NCBI GenBank assembly: GCA_009617715.1
Contig: VTFK01000073.1
Location: 744,001 to 808,000, forward strand
DNA length: 64,000 nucleotides
Source of the DNA: Plectrocnemia conspersa
Lineage: Eukaryota > Arthropoda > Insecta > Trichoptera > Polycentropodidae
Reading direction: 5' to 3'
Part shown: one piece after another, positions 1 through 12,633 of the stretch
How the letters are laid out: every line of letters begins with the position of its first letter
Position numbering within the stretch: the first letter of the stretch is position 1
Translations under genes and position numbers: made by a program
Notes under the pieces: model-generated
Told to the model about the DNA's origin: nothing
Database searches by the model: none
The model's input: the letters and a program-made list of their open reading frames with translations, nothing else

Positions 1-127
1 TTGTATTATGTATTTTGTATTGTATTGTATATTGAAAAACATTTTTTCAGATTGCAATTTTTTTAGGCGCCTTGCACACTAACGTAAAAATCCACGAGAC
101 GACCCTGCGTATGTTATACATTACAAG

Positions 128-402
128 CAGTGGCGTAGCTAGGGTATGTGCCGCCCAAGGCGATCCTTAAAATTGCCGCCCTCCCCCCCCCCCCATACAT
201 TTTTTGCAGGGTCATAAAATTAGCATTTCTTAAAATAATAAATTGGTTATTATTAAGATCTTGTTATTCGTGGATTTATATATGTTTTAGTGCATTCAGG
301 GTTAAGAACCACACTAAACGATCGCATCGCTAATATGCCGCCCCCAAGCAAGTGCCGCCCGGGGCGGCCCGCCCCCTCCGCCCCACCATAGCTACGCCAC
401 TG
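128..402. mobile_element. hAT-type MITE, family A copy 1 (275 bp)
   Basis: A short non-coding element has inverted ends: it begins CAGTGGCGTAGCTAGGG and ends CATAGCTACGCCACTG. It is flanked on both sides by the same 8 bases, ATTACAAG (120-127 and 403-410), a perfect target-site duplication of the length made by hAT transposases. The inner ends are C-rich on the left and GGGCGG-rich on the right, and the middle is AT-rich. A second copy lies at 35243-35505. No transposase is encoded, so mobilisation must have been in trans. The superfamily is inferred from the 8-bp duplication. Confidence 0.88.
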
Positions 403-410
403 ATTACAAG

Positions 411-2319
411 TATATTACTAAAACACTTTTAAATGTGTTTTGCGTGCAATTGCAATCTTCATATATAATAAGGCATGGTAACAGCTGATATCTAATGAAA
501 ATTGATAGAAAAAATCTGACACTTGACAGCTGATGTGAGGCCTTATATGAAGATTTTATCTAAGCTATAAACCGTGTGATACAAAAAAAGGGTGATAACA
601 ATCCACAATATAAATAACTAAATTTACAATAGTAATACGTTTGATTCAAGTAGCAATAGTCAGTAAACTATAATTTGTTTATATAGGATGAAATCATTAT
701 AGCACAGATTTATTCGAAATTATAAGCTTAAACATTTAATATTTGTAGCAAAAACAAATTAAAATGTGTAATCAACGTGGAAGTAATGCATAACATACAA
801 TTATAAACTTGTAAATATTAAGGAAATTAAATCTACAATATTTAAAATACACAACCTTATATTTAAAATAATAAATCCAATGGATCTTTATGAATAAAAT
901 GTGCATACAATTATAATTGTAATACAATTTATTATTTGAAATGAGATTTGATCAAATATTTTTTTTAGATACCAAGAATCACAAGATCGACTTTTTTGTA
1001 TCTTTTAAACAGCTACTATTTCTATTGTAAAATTCAAAGCCATTATTTTCAAGCAAGAATAAATTTACTCTAAAACACTATTGAAGATTTTAGCGAATAA
1101 TCCGAGATTAGTAGAGCTTGCACAATTGTCATTTTGGACAATGTTATCGAAAATACGAGACTAATAGTAACGGTGTGTATGCTCTTTTCATCAAGTATAC
1201 AATTGAATAGACGTAACAAAGCATTTACAGGTACCTACACGCACATCTGCCATCGAGCTCAGCAAATAATATTTTTAACAGCCACAAGTTTACTATTTAT
1301 ATCTCAAAATGTCTCACTTATTCCATATGTATAAATCCATCCCTTGGAGTTAACTCTAGCGATAAATTGGAATAATTATTCATTTTACATTATATCTCGT
1401 TCCTAAATAATCTCGAGTATACAAAGAGAAGAGAAGCTTGAAGTTATTTAATATATACATATGTATATTAAGCACCAGATTTATTTCAGAAACTTGAAAT
1501 GAAACAACTGTTTGTCGTGAAAAATATTGTTTAGATGTTTTTATAGTATAAATATATAAGGAATAAGCAATGATAGTGAATTAATGTTGTAAGAAAATTA
1601 TTTACTTAGTAAATTTTAGTTAGTATCTAAATGTAAAATAACACATGACATGGGTCGTTTAAGCACCAAAGTATGTATGTTTATTTATAAATAACCTAAC
1701 TTTATATTTTTTATTTAGTTAGAAGTGAAAAAATCAAAATGATAACATTATGGCAAAAGTCCCTAAATATTTTATATTTACGCAAACTCATTTCTAATTA
1801 CATAAATAATATAAGCGGGTATCTCGTCTATCTTCGCTGATGTTGAATAATTTAATGTATATAAATTCAAAGCTTTTCATTTTTTATTCCAGTGCATATA
1901 ATTCGTCTCTTTATTTATTTTTTTATTATTTTTTACTTTTAGAAATTATAGGTTTCTCTGCATTGAACATAAAAAAGCCAGCAAGCTGGAACATTAAATT
2001 TCGCACAGTTCTTCCTATCATAAATTTTCAAATCCCAAGTTTTAATACAGTTCTAAATTTTTCAATTATTATAGCATCAAAATGATGTTTTTCTTCTTTA
2101 TGATTTTTTTATATCATATCATACATTTGCAATATTTTTAATAATGAGCTGAATATAGCTAATTAAAGAATTTTATACCATATATGCACTATAAATTAAT
2201 CATCAGGATATTCATCCGTGAGATAATGAAAATATAGGAAAACCTAATCTGTAATGATTGGTCGGAATTATATTTATATAATAATTACAATTACAATCAC
2301 ATAATCACTATAAAAATTA
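411..2319. other. AT-rich intergenic DNA, nothing recognised
   Basis: Both strands are AT-rich and broken by frequent stops. The only open frames are short (81 codons or fewer) and low in complexity. I see no splice-bounded conserved exon, RNA gene or transposase motif. Confidence 0.5.
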
Positions 2320-2405
2320 AAAAACACTAGAGTTCATATGGGATTCGAACCCAATTATTTCATGTGCTAATTATCAACTTATCAATTGTGTATCGTGATG
2401 GAAAA
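2320..2405 (-). repeat. tRNA-like SINE head (probable)
   Basis: Read on the minus strand, this stretch carries a perfect pol III B-box, GGTTCGAATCC, inside a T-arm-like context, preceded by an A-box-like GATAATTAGCACATG. It is followed by a T-rich tail. The stems are too imperfect for a functional tRNA. A similar arrangement on the same strand at 56565-56660 shares the B-box and a related downstream tail, which suggests a tRNA-derived SINE family. Confidence 0.4.
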
Positions 2406-5400
2406 TTTGTCCAAAGACGCAATCTAGTAGAATAAAGTTATGAACAATTATTACAAAACTAGCTGTCGGTACCTCACGACACTGAGGTACCGATGCGAAT
2501 ACCGGACCCTCAACTTCTTGGGTTTTAAATATTATTTTTGCTTCTTTCAGATTTTTTTTAATCCATTTTTAAATTTATTGGTTTAAATTAAACATTAATA
2601 TTTAGGATTTTCAATGATACTCAAAATGGTTTAATATATAAAAAACTACTTAACATTTTCAATTCAATTGAAAATAGGTTTACAACTTGGCTAAATATTT
2701 TTAGAAGAAAACATTTTAAATTATTTAAAGTTAAATTTGAAACTAGATAAAACTAAATATTGTATATAATTTAAAATTAGGTTTAAAACCTAGCAAGATA
2801 ATAATAAAATCTCAGAATAGCGAAGCTCACGGTACTGAAGGAAAAAGAATCTTTGTACTGAAAATTCGTTACATTGAATGTAAGGAAGATGATATATTTT
2901 TACTTTATTTTTTATTACCATATTACTACATCATCAAAATAACCTCTTATAAGATTGACAGATCGTTTTTTGTCCATTTTCAAGGATAAAATGTTTGAGG
3001 GTCAGCGAAACATATTGAATGTCGCTTGTGAACACATCCGGCACACGCTAACTCACGAACGAACTGAATTCGGAGAAATATTGTGTCAAGTTGTAACGTC
3101 GTTCTTAAATTCGGATCAAAATATTTCGTTATACTAAGATCAGTCTTCGTTACAATGAAAACATTTTGTGTAAAAGTTTATCGGGGACAAATTTAAAATT
3201 CGTTATACTGGGAATTTCAATATTTCGGTATTTGTTACAAAGAGATTTCACTATATTACGTTTTAAAATAGGTTTGCAACTTTACTAATTATTAATAAAA
3301 CAGAAAAATACTAAAAGGTTTTTAATTATTATTATTATTTATGTGTTTAGTAGTTGGTTGTTAATGACAACACTATACACGCTGTCATTGTGACAGCACG
3401 AATAGTACTGTCACAATGTAGTAGTAATAGTAATATAAATTTTGAGACACTGCCCCTTTTTGTTGGAAATGTTTTTTCAATCGAAATTTTAAAAATTCTT
3501 TAAAACTATAACTTTAATTTGCCAACGTTCGTCAAAATTTAAGTACACCTTTTTTCTGTATAGAGAAGCTAATACAAATCCATATTATTTATATTATATT
3601 AAAATCCCGTATAAACTAAACATATTTTTCTTAAGTTACAAAAATATTTTTTTTATAATTTTTTTATGATTTTTCTAAATATTTTGAAAAGTGTTTTGAA
3701 TCGATAAAATCAATTGCGTAGTTCGTTCTCATGCGCGCCCAAAACTGGGATTTCCCTTAACCCTCAAATTTGCTTACGTGTGACAGCTCTTCTGTCATCT
3801 GGCAAGCACTCGCTACGCTCAGTTCCGTGCAATTAAATAAACAGTGAAATATGTTATAATCACAGTATTTTTCTTCCAAAGTGTTAATTGAAGATGATTC
3901 AAAATGGTGTAGCTTGGAATTATAGATAATATAATCAAAACTATAAATTATGAGTGTGTCAGTAAGTGTTTGGTTATATGAATAATATGTCACGGTTATT
4001 CTAACAAAATTACTATTGACTTTCTAGGATCAAATATTAAAATACAAACAGAAGTGATTTGGCAATAAATGGTATACATACCAAAGCTAATTAAACATAT
4101 GGTAGTAAAAATGAAAAATCTCATATTAGCTTAAACAAAAAGTTACATTTTACCCACTATATAGTATCGTTTACAGTTATTTTTCGGAAGCAATGAAAGA
4201 TCTAATAATATTTACATATGGCAAACAATTAAAATATGATGTACAACTTATCAGTTTAAGAAGTGATGCCAATCTACGTGTTTAATTCTTTACAGTAACT
4301 TCCGGTAATTTTGTTCTTCAGTTGTGGTTTAAATTTAATTAATGGATTATATTAGTAATAATGTTTTCAAATATATATAAACAAAAAGTTGAAGTCACTG
4401 TCAGCAAGTATTATCTTTATATAAATAACATATTAGATATAGAAATTATTGCACAGACAAAAAATTGATAAAAAAACCATGACGTATATATGTACATCAT
4501 ATTTTGTCACATCGGAATTAAAAATGACCCACTATTAGATATTTTGGCTATCGATTATTCCAGGTATGCAATCATATATTTATAATCATTGTAAAATGTT
4601 GTCTATTAGATAACATTCAAGAAAGTACACATTTATAAGCTGGCTGATATATATAATATAGGGTTTCCACTGCGACAGCGCCGATTTGATCAACATTATC
4701 TTTCAATCCTCATACATACTAAGAATATATAACACGTTCGCGTTTAAAACGCACCTGGTTTGTTTTAAATTCGTCAAATCTAACGAATATGTGCATTAAA
4801 TCAGAAGCAATGATAATTTTTATATATTGTAAAAGGAAAAACTCACTTTTCGGCCCCGGAGTCCGTCGACGGGAATTCAAAATTTGAAGATTTCATTACG
4901 AAGATTGTTGTATGATTGTTATCTAGTTTTACCAATGTATTCTTATAATCCTTACACACATTATGTATATATTTCATTTTCATAGTTATAACATACCTAA
5001 TTAATTTGCAATCCGATTATTTATATTCAGTCAAATCAAACAACGCACATGACAAATAATGAAAATTATTGAAACTGTTGTCACATTAATGTCGGCCATC
5101 TTGTTTTATATTTGAATGTTTATTTTTCATTGGTCGAAACAACAGAATGCATTACCAGTGGCTCCGAAGTCAATCGAGCTAACTCAATTTTAATTTTTAT
5201 TATTTTAATTAAATATATTTCCTTTGTTTATGTGTATTATTATATACACCGTTCATACAAAGAGATACGATTTACAGAGTAGAAAAGAATGTTTCAATTT
5301 AAAAAAAGTGCGTCCAGAATTGGCTTGGAACAATTATATTGTAGATAGATATTTTTCCCCTCGAATAAATGTGAATCTAGGCTTTCAAAAGATTTTTTCA

Positions 5401-5476
5401 TATTTATATTAGTATATTATTATACTAGTGCTAAAACCTATATCATTATAAGTTCTAAGAATGATATTATTATACT
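2406..5476. other. AT-rich intergenic DNA with pogo/Tigger-like motifs
   Basis: No gene is recognised. Between about 2860 and 3250 the motifs TTCGTTACA and TTCGTTATACT recur, ending in a stretch reading TTCACTATATTACG. These resemble terminal and subterminal sequences of pogo/Tigger elements, but I could not pair two ends. A perfect 11-bp inverted repeat, CATTGTGACAG / CTGTCACAATG, lies at 3386-3418. The rest is low-complexity AT sequence. Confidence 0.4.
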
Positions 5477-5506
5477 AGTTCTAAAACCATAATTGGTTTT
5501 AGAACT
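5477..5506. repeat. Perfect 13-bp inverted repeat
   Basis: AGTTCTAAAACCA and TGGTTTTAGAACT flank the 4-base spacer TAAT. Related half-copies of the same words lie just upstream (about 5425-5460) and downstream (about 5590-5615), so this is probably the core of a small decayed inverted-repeat element rather than an RNA gene. Confidence 0.7.
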
Positions 5507-5511
5507 TTCAT

Positions 5512-5562
5512 TAGGTTAGGTTTGGGTTTGACAGCAAATAGACGTTTCGTAACTGTTAATTT
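5512..5562. repeat. Dispersed repeat segment, inverted match to 7331-7384
   Basis: The reverse complement of this segment reads through CGAAACGTCTATTTGCTGT and AAACCCAAACC, which nearly matches the body of the MITE at 7301-7489. It is a partial copy of the same repeat family in opposite orientation. Confidence 0.6.
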
Positions 5563-7300
5563 GTATTAGACTTGATCTAATGAACGTTCTTAAACTATAA
5601 TTAGTTTTAGAATATCTGTTAGAATTAAACAATTCAGGGGGGGGGGGGCAAATGACGTCCCTGAATGAGATAAAGACAAAATCGACAATTAAGCTGAAGA
5701 CTAATAGTGCATTCCAAAAATATTCTTTGGATTGGAAGAAACGCTGGCAAAACTACTTTGAAGTATATTAAAAAATACTTTTTTCATTAAATTGGAAATT
5801 GTCGTTATTTTTTATTATACTTGTGTATTTAATACATGTATATATTATTTTTTTATTTTAATACTTTAATGGTATTAAACTAAAAAAAGTAAGTTAGGTA
5901 CTTGTTTTTAATTTAGCAACAAACCTAATTTAACAAAGTCAACCAGCCAAAGGATTCGCTCTCTATGTAGAAAGTTCTACCAGTGATAAAAGTGACTCTT
6001 AAATACATTCGCTCCTTGATTCAGCATTTAAATTTTGATAGTTCTACCTCGACATGTTCATCACACAATTATTGCCAACTCGTGTTTAAAGTAAGGTAGA
6101 GAACGTCAAAAGGGCAGTGCTGACCATTATTTAAAATAAATGTAAGCCAGATGCAATTGTTGTAACACTCTTATGAGTGTCATCGTCATAATGAACCTGA
6201 CCAGGACACGAGCTCACGTTAGCTGCAGAACAGGGCAGATGGTTGCCGAAGAATTCGTTTTTATTATGCAAATGCGCGTGTATTGTGGTGCGTTTCGTAA
6301 GTACCTAAGCCGCTCGGTTGTCGGCCAGATGATGCACGCAGCTGAGCACCTGCCCTCTGGTGGTAGCAATAAGCGAAGAAAGAATAAAAAAACATAAATA
6401 AATACGTCTGGCCGAAACAATGCACTGTACAGCTGCTCCTCGGCGAGGACCCGCAGAGGTCCTCGAGCAGGTCCTTTGTTGGACGTCATTCAGTCTCCGA
6501 TAATGCACTCCGCCAACTTTTCAATGAACCCAATCGGCAAATTATACAGATATTATTAACTTTTTAAATGTATTTTTTGGATGTGAGATAATAACAATGC
6601 GACAATGTCATAGTGTGCGATTTTGGGAGTCACGATTTTCCAAATTGAAGAATTGTAACTTTGTATGATATTTATATATGCATATATACAATATGTACAT
6701 ACATACATCCATACATGAAAACGGTACTGAACTCTCAAACCATGAACATATGACGTGACATCAGAGCTAAAGATATCATAAAAATAAAACATGGCCATAT
6801 AATAAATCAAACATGGCACATCGGCTACAATAACGACACAATTCAAAAATAGTTTTAAACTAATACCATTTTGAGATTAGTGAAGTTCGAATCCATAACT
6901 ATTCCAACGTATAGTTTGAAAAGTGTCGTTATGGTAATGAGTCAGTTTTAACCCAAATCAGTTTTAAGTAGTGCAATTACATATCAACTCCTAATTAGAG
7001 TAGAGTGGAAACATGAGTATGTACTTATTTTTCGATAAAATATACCAGTGTTGGCGAACCTTTTGGGCGCAGTGTGTCAAAATTCTGAAAACCTAGCTTA
7101 ACTCGGGAATCGTGTTACATATAGAAATATCTATAATTTTGTGATATTTGTATCCCTAGTAAGAAAATATATATTTTTGCTATATTTATTTATTAAAAAA
7201 ACAAATAAAAATGATTCTTTGCGTTGTCGACTCTTTGATGCTGAATTGCATTTGCTAAATCAAGCAAACACTGCTAACTTTACATTAGTGACTTTTTTTA
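5563..7300. other. Intergenic DNA with a G+C-raised patch at about 6080-6520
   Basis: No host gene is recognised. The 6080-6520 patch is clearly richer in G+C than its surroundings. It has overlapping short frames on both strands (up to 91 codons), none resembling a known family. It could be a decayed repeat such as a solo LTR, but I could not define ends or a target duplication. A run of 11 G lies near 5638-5648. Confidence 0.35.
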
Positions 7301-7489
7301 GGTACTTGTTAGTTATCACGGCGCTACGCTCAAATTCGACAGTTGCGAAACGTCCATTTGCTGTTCAAACCCAAACCAACCTAAATAAATATAATAGTGT
7401 AATGGTTAATTTATTTAGGTTAGAGTATAGAGTTATAGAGTAACACATGGAGGTTTTTGAGCGTGGCGCCGTACTAACTAACAAGTACC
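7301..7489. mobile_element. MITE with 34-bp imperfect terminal inverted repeats
   Basis: The left end starts GGTACTTGTTAGTTA and continues to ACGCTCAAA at 7334. The right end (7456-7489) is its reverse complement with three mismatches in 34. The body contains the segment shared with 5512-5562. There is no coding capacity and I could not define a convincing target duplication, so the superfamily is open. Confidence 0.7.
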
Positions 7490-8630
7490 ATTTTTTGTTG
7501 CTGAATTGCATTTTTTTTTAAATATTTTCAAGCAATGTTGCTCAAAAATTCTAAAATTTCATGGAGAGCGTACAACTGCGTGCTATTACTATAATTTCCA
7601 TATTAATAGGTTAGGATTTTTTTACTTTTAATTATTTTCATTATAAACTTTTTGTGAAATGCAACATTTATTAAATGTATTTTTTTTAATTTGCTTCTAA
7701 AATTTTCAATCGTTTGAAATTAAACAATACATCTACTTTGTAAACATACTATTATATGATATTATAGAATACCTATTCATTTAAATACATAAATGTTAAT
7801 ACTTTGTCGGGGGACGTTATGTCGCGTTAACATTATGTCAGTTAACATTTTGTCGTGACACTGATTTTGCCACATGTATGTAGTTGTCCGCAAAACATTT
7901 TTAATTCTTGATTAGCAACTAAATGATCATTCAGATTGAGCCACAGTTACTGATATTATACAAATAATCTTAAAATAAAAACATTATCGGGAAATATTGC
8001 TTCAAGATTGACTTGTTTTATTTTATTTTATTTAGCAACTGTATGGATAATCAAATCTAATTGTCAAATTACCGATAATATAATTTATAAAAAAATAAAA
8101 TTTATATAATTTAGCTGGTTTGGTTGTTGATTATTCGTTATATCTTGACTTCTTCCTTTTTCGTCGATCTAAAAATTCAGATCAAATACATAAATTTACA
8201 TCTACTACTTTACTTTTGTGAATATTTCCTGCCAAGTCTAATATTTTTTAAAGCAATAAAATCAACAATAATTTGCAAGCAAATTTTAATACAAACGGAG
8301 CCGTATCAAAAAAATACGATCTGTTCCTTTGAATAATTATGCTAATTGTAAAGGTACTTCCTAGAAAGTGGATACTTTTGGAGGCAATGTTCCGCTTCTT
8401 TTATTTGTTGAATGTATGTAGGTGTATAAAAAGGACAAAAAAACTTAAACCTAAAATACATCAGTACATATTGTACATCGCAAACAACTAGTTTACATCG
8501 AATTCGTTATTTGATGTCGATTTTTATTTTTTTTGTAAATATATTCTTGCTATGAATTTTTCCAAAGTCGTGCCCTTCAAGGAGAACGGGCTCCAGGAAT
8601 TTGTCCCCTCTCCCCTCACCTCACGGCAGG
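7490..8630. other. AT-rich intergenic DNA
   Basis: No gene is recognised. Near 7806-7860 the words TTATGTCG, ATTATGTCAGTTAAC and ATTTTGTCG occur as a short irregular direct-repeat cluster, like a transposon subterminal region. No matching second end was found. Confidence 0.35.
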
Positions 8631-8631
8631 C

Positions 8632-9093
8632 TTGCGCATAACCAACGCTCAACGCGTTAAAATTGTTCAATTGTTCTACAGAAATAACAATTCTGTACGA
8701 ACTGTGTATCGAAATTTACGAGAAAAATCGAAGATATTGATGTGGAAGACACGTGTTTTCAACAAGATCAACAATCTTGCCACGTGTCGGGTGCAAAGTT
8801 GGATGTTTTGCGTGAAAAGTTCCCAGGTCACATTATTTTATTTCACGTTTTGGTGACGTCACTGGCTGTCATGATAATGAGATTTAACGCCTTTGAATTT
8901 TTTGTGGGGTTACGTTAAGATTCATGTCTATGCCGACAAGCCCGAAACTTTTGAGCACCTAAAAACCAACATCCGGCAAGTTATAGCTAAGATAATGTAC
9001 GAAAAAGTCATCGAAAATTACGTTGAAAAGATCGGCTGCTGCAAAGGGTCCAGAAACGTCCTTTTAATTGATTATATTTTTCATAATTATTGA
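8632..9093 (+). pseudogene. Internally deleted mariner transposase
   Basis: The first part encodes a mariner-type N-terminal helix-turn-helix segment (RITNAQRVKIVQLFY, then NSVRTVYRNLRE). The sequence then jumps to the C-terminal part of the catalytic domain: another frame reads LDVLREKFPGHIISRFGDV, followed by TPLNFLWGYVKIHVYADKPE and a tail ending DYIFHNY and a stop. In intact mariner proteins about two thirds of the catalytic core lies between these parts, so this copy has a large internal deletion plus frameshifts. The typical third-aspartate region (CDLTPLDFFLWGY) is damaged. It is non-functional. Family placement rests on motif order only. Confidence 0.82.
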
Positions 9094-12000
9094 AATACAT
9101 CAAATGTTCGATTAATATAAAAAAATCCGAAGATATCCTTAAATTTGTGGGGTTTTTTTTTTAAAAAACTTGGTCCCTCCCTACTATGTAGTTATTTTGA
9201 TTTACTATATTTTTTTAAATGCTTGTTGTTAACACGGACCTGTGAAAAACTAGTTTTTAATAAAAAATTTAGTTTTGTTAACTAAATTTTATACCATTTT
9301 TAGTGCTAATTCTAAAATGATATCCATTTTTTCTATCATTTCTATTTCACAAAAAGATAATAAAGATTAAAAAATGACACAAAATGGAATTTTAAGGTAT
9401 TTGTGTTTTAATCTTGCCACTTAATAAATATCTGAGATACAAACAATTTCTTATAGCAACGCTTACTAATTATTATTGTAGCAATATACGTATTTAAAAT
9501 GATTAAAATTACGAAACACAAAATAACCCAATAAAAACGATATTCAGAGATCTATACAACAACAAAAAACAGCAGGAGAATTCAACTGGAAACTGTTTTT
9601 TCCAGAACTATACAAAATATTGCTACTGTTACATTTCACGTATATATAAAAAAAAAGGTTTGTTCATAATATGAAAAAAAGAGAATTTCATTACCACCTA
9701 GATCATCCCCAATCGGTCCTTTAAAATGAAGGAAAGACATTGGGCGGGGAGTTTTTCCAGTTCGGATCAGTCAATTCAGCCTTTAAAGTCTTAACTTTAC
9801 TTCAGTCTGTTTCTTGATTTCAGAACTTCACGGTGCTTTAGTTACTACAGATGGATTCCAATTGAGTTCCGCCCTTGGCTAATCGGGTCTCCAAAAGCAG
9901 CTGCGCCGCCAGAAACTGCAGCCATGCAACTGTATCAACAACTTCAGGACCTTTCCTCTCGAGCCAGGAACGAAAAAGCTTCAAGTAAAATCACTGCAAA
10001 AAATGATAATTTGCAAATTTAAAATGTTTTGCTTCAAGATAGTCCGAATGATGGATAACATACTCAATTGCGATCATCCCGGTTGTTGAATGTGGAATTT
10101 TTTCAACAATGACTGCAAAATCTTAGCCCAAATCAAAATCATATTCTAGGCCAATATCTCCGGAACGGAATTTAGTAACCTTATTTGGCAGTTAAAAACA
10201 TTTACGCATCTTTCTCAAAACACTACATATACATTTACACATAGTACTTCTGATACATTATTGCCTCGTTGAAATTCATACAAAATAGTGTCTGAAATCT
10301 TAATCGTCCAAAATATTACAAGAAACTGATTGATGATATTGATATTTAGACAATTATTATACGACATGTAGACAAAATAATTGGACCCACATGACGTCTA
10401 TCTACACCGTTAATACTTGCATATAATAAAATACGACAAAACTTCTCGATAATCCAATATATTATAAAAATACAGGCCAATTTGCAAATGTCTAAATATC
10501 TCAAAATTACCTTTGTCAGTTAATAATATGCTTTCGTCTCTTTACAATGATATGTCAATCAAAACATAATGAAAAATATAAACATGTAATGTAGTGGGAT
10601 TAAGTCAAAGGCAAGTGAATATGACTTGTATTTTTATATAGAAGCAAAATAAACATTTTATACACCGAGATCCTTGGCATTTTCGATCAAATTGTAAACA
10701 CCATGAAGATGTCATGTGAAAAATAAAAATAAATGATAAAATATACTAACTGTTGTTGATTATAGGTTGAATATTTATTCAAAATCTGAACCTATTCCAT
10801 TCCATGATTTATTATTAGGCTACATACATATAATAATAGATCATAGAAAGGAACATTTATTTATGCATGTATAAAAACAGGACGGTATTAAAATATACTT
10901 TAATATATTTAAGTTGGAACTTTATTGTCACAATAATTATGTATTATATTAAAGCATTTTAAGATCCTTTCATACAAAAATAGACCTTCCAATGCCATAA
11001 CTTACTTTTATAATAACCGTCTAAAAATCACTATAAGCTTTAAAATATCGATAACTTACAATGTAATTTTTTTATTAACATATCCAATCACTGGAATGTA
11101 TATTACTGTCGGGTATTTAAATGCATGGTTAAATATAGCAATAGTTTATTCATTAATAATATATATAAACCAAAAAAATATATATAATTAAACAATAATT
11201 TAAATAAATAATTCAATGACTAAAAATACACAATAAAAATATATGCACGTCGGTAAAGTTCCAACATCTTTACAACTGAGCTGCCAAGCGACAGGGTGGT
11301 CTAACAACTTTTTAGGTTAGAGCACTCTGCCGTTGGACGATGCAATTTCATCTTAAACTATAAAGATGGCATTCCCCAAAATAATGTGATATTATAAAAT
11401 CATAACAATATAGGATGCATATGGTGAGTGATTCACAACATAATATATAATCACCGCAGAACAACACTTAATTTATGACCCTAATCACTGTGTACATAAT
11501 CGATAGATTACAATAATTAAAAAGTGTTATTTTTAAATTAGTGGCACTTTATTACTTTCACATACGTGTCATTGAACATTTTTGAAATTCATATCAAAGA
11601 TTATCATCGTCAGAAGACCCAGTCCAGATAACCCATTAATTACTCTATGACGTTCGCTTTATTAATTAAAATAATAATATTCAACAATAACAATGGCAGA
11701 AGGTAGGCTTCAAGTCAAAAACAATCGCTACGATATATCGTTACAATAAAATACTTTATATACATTATACATTACATCTTTGCATATTCAAATTAGAAAA
11801 CAACCAATTAAAACTGCTCTAATTAAAAAATCACATGTAACAAAGCTGGAAATAGTTCAACTATAAAAATCTGCAATATGTAAAAATATTATCATTTAAT
11901 TGAGCATTAATATTAGACGGCTCAATGAATATGTGCAAATGTGATAAATTTGCATATCAGATACATACGTACTTTTAAAGTGCGCTACTAAAATTTATCA

Positions 12001-12633
12001 ACTATTTTAGATAATAGGTTATGGAATTGTAAAGAAAATAAATTAATTAAAGGAGATTTACTGCACATAAAAAAAAATACTATTTATTCACATTCCTTTA
12101 ATGAAATTAAGCATGAATGATTATAAGGTATTTTCCATATTATTTAACATTTTACATACAGCGTTATATTGACAATTTCGTTAGCGCACTAATAAAATAA
12201 ATATTCTTCTTTTACACTCAATTACTACGATATTTTATGAATAAATATTCATAAAAAATGCGTGAGCATAAAAAGGTAAAGGTTGAATTATAAAAATGGA
12301 AAAATAAAATAAAACATGTTCACAATCATTCCTAATTTAAATAAAAAAATATGTGTCAGGAAAATATTACGTATATAATTGATATATACATTGCAGTGAA
12401 AATATTTATAAAAAAAGCGATTGATAGTTGTACATATACGTAATTAATTAGTAGAAGCTAATCATTAATCATCATGTATATAATATATATTATTGAGCGA
12501 TGTTTTCTATGAAACAAAGTTCTAGTAGAATTTTTCAAAGCCTCACTAGTGAGCCGTAGATTAATAAAAATTTACATTAAACTTTTTTTGTCGTTTTATC
12601 TTTTCATCATAATACAACTGTTGTGACTGTGAA
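9094..12633. other. AT-rich DNA downstream of the RNF126-like gene
   Basis: No gene or transposase is recognised. The right part must include the 3' untranslated region of the minus-strand E3 ligase gene, which ends at 12634, but no unambiguous polyadenylation signal could be picked. Around 11245-11340 there are two tRNA-like fragments in opposite orientation (AGCTCAGTTG on minus, GGTTAGAGCACTCTGCCG on plus), possibly a compound SINE relic. Confidence 0.4.

Noticed and set aside
6214..6508. Minus-strand frames of 67-91 codons in a G+C-raised patch
   Set aside because: Three frames overlap with none resembling a protein family; likely a decayed repeat.
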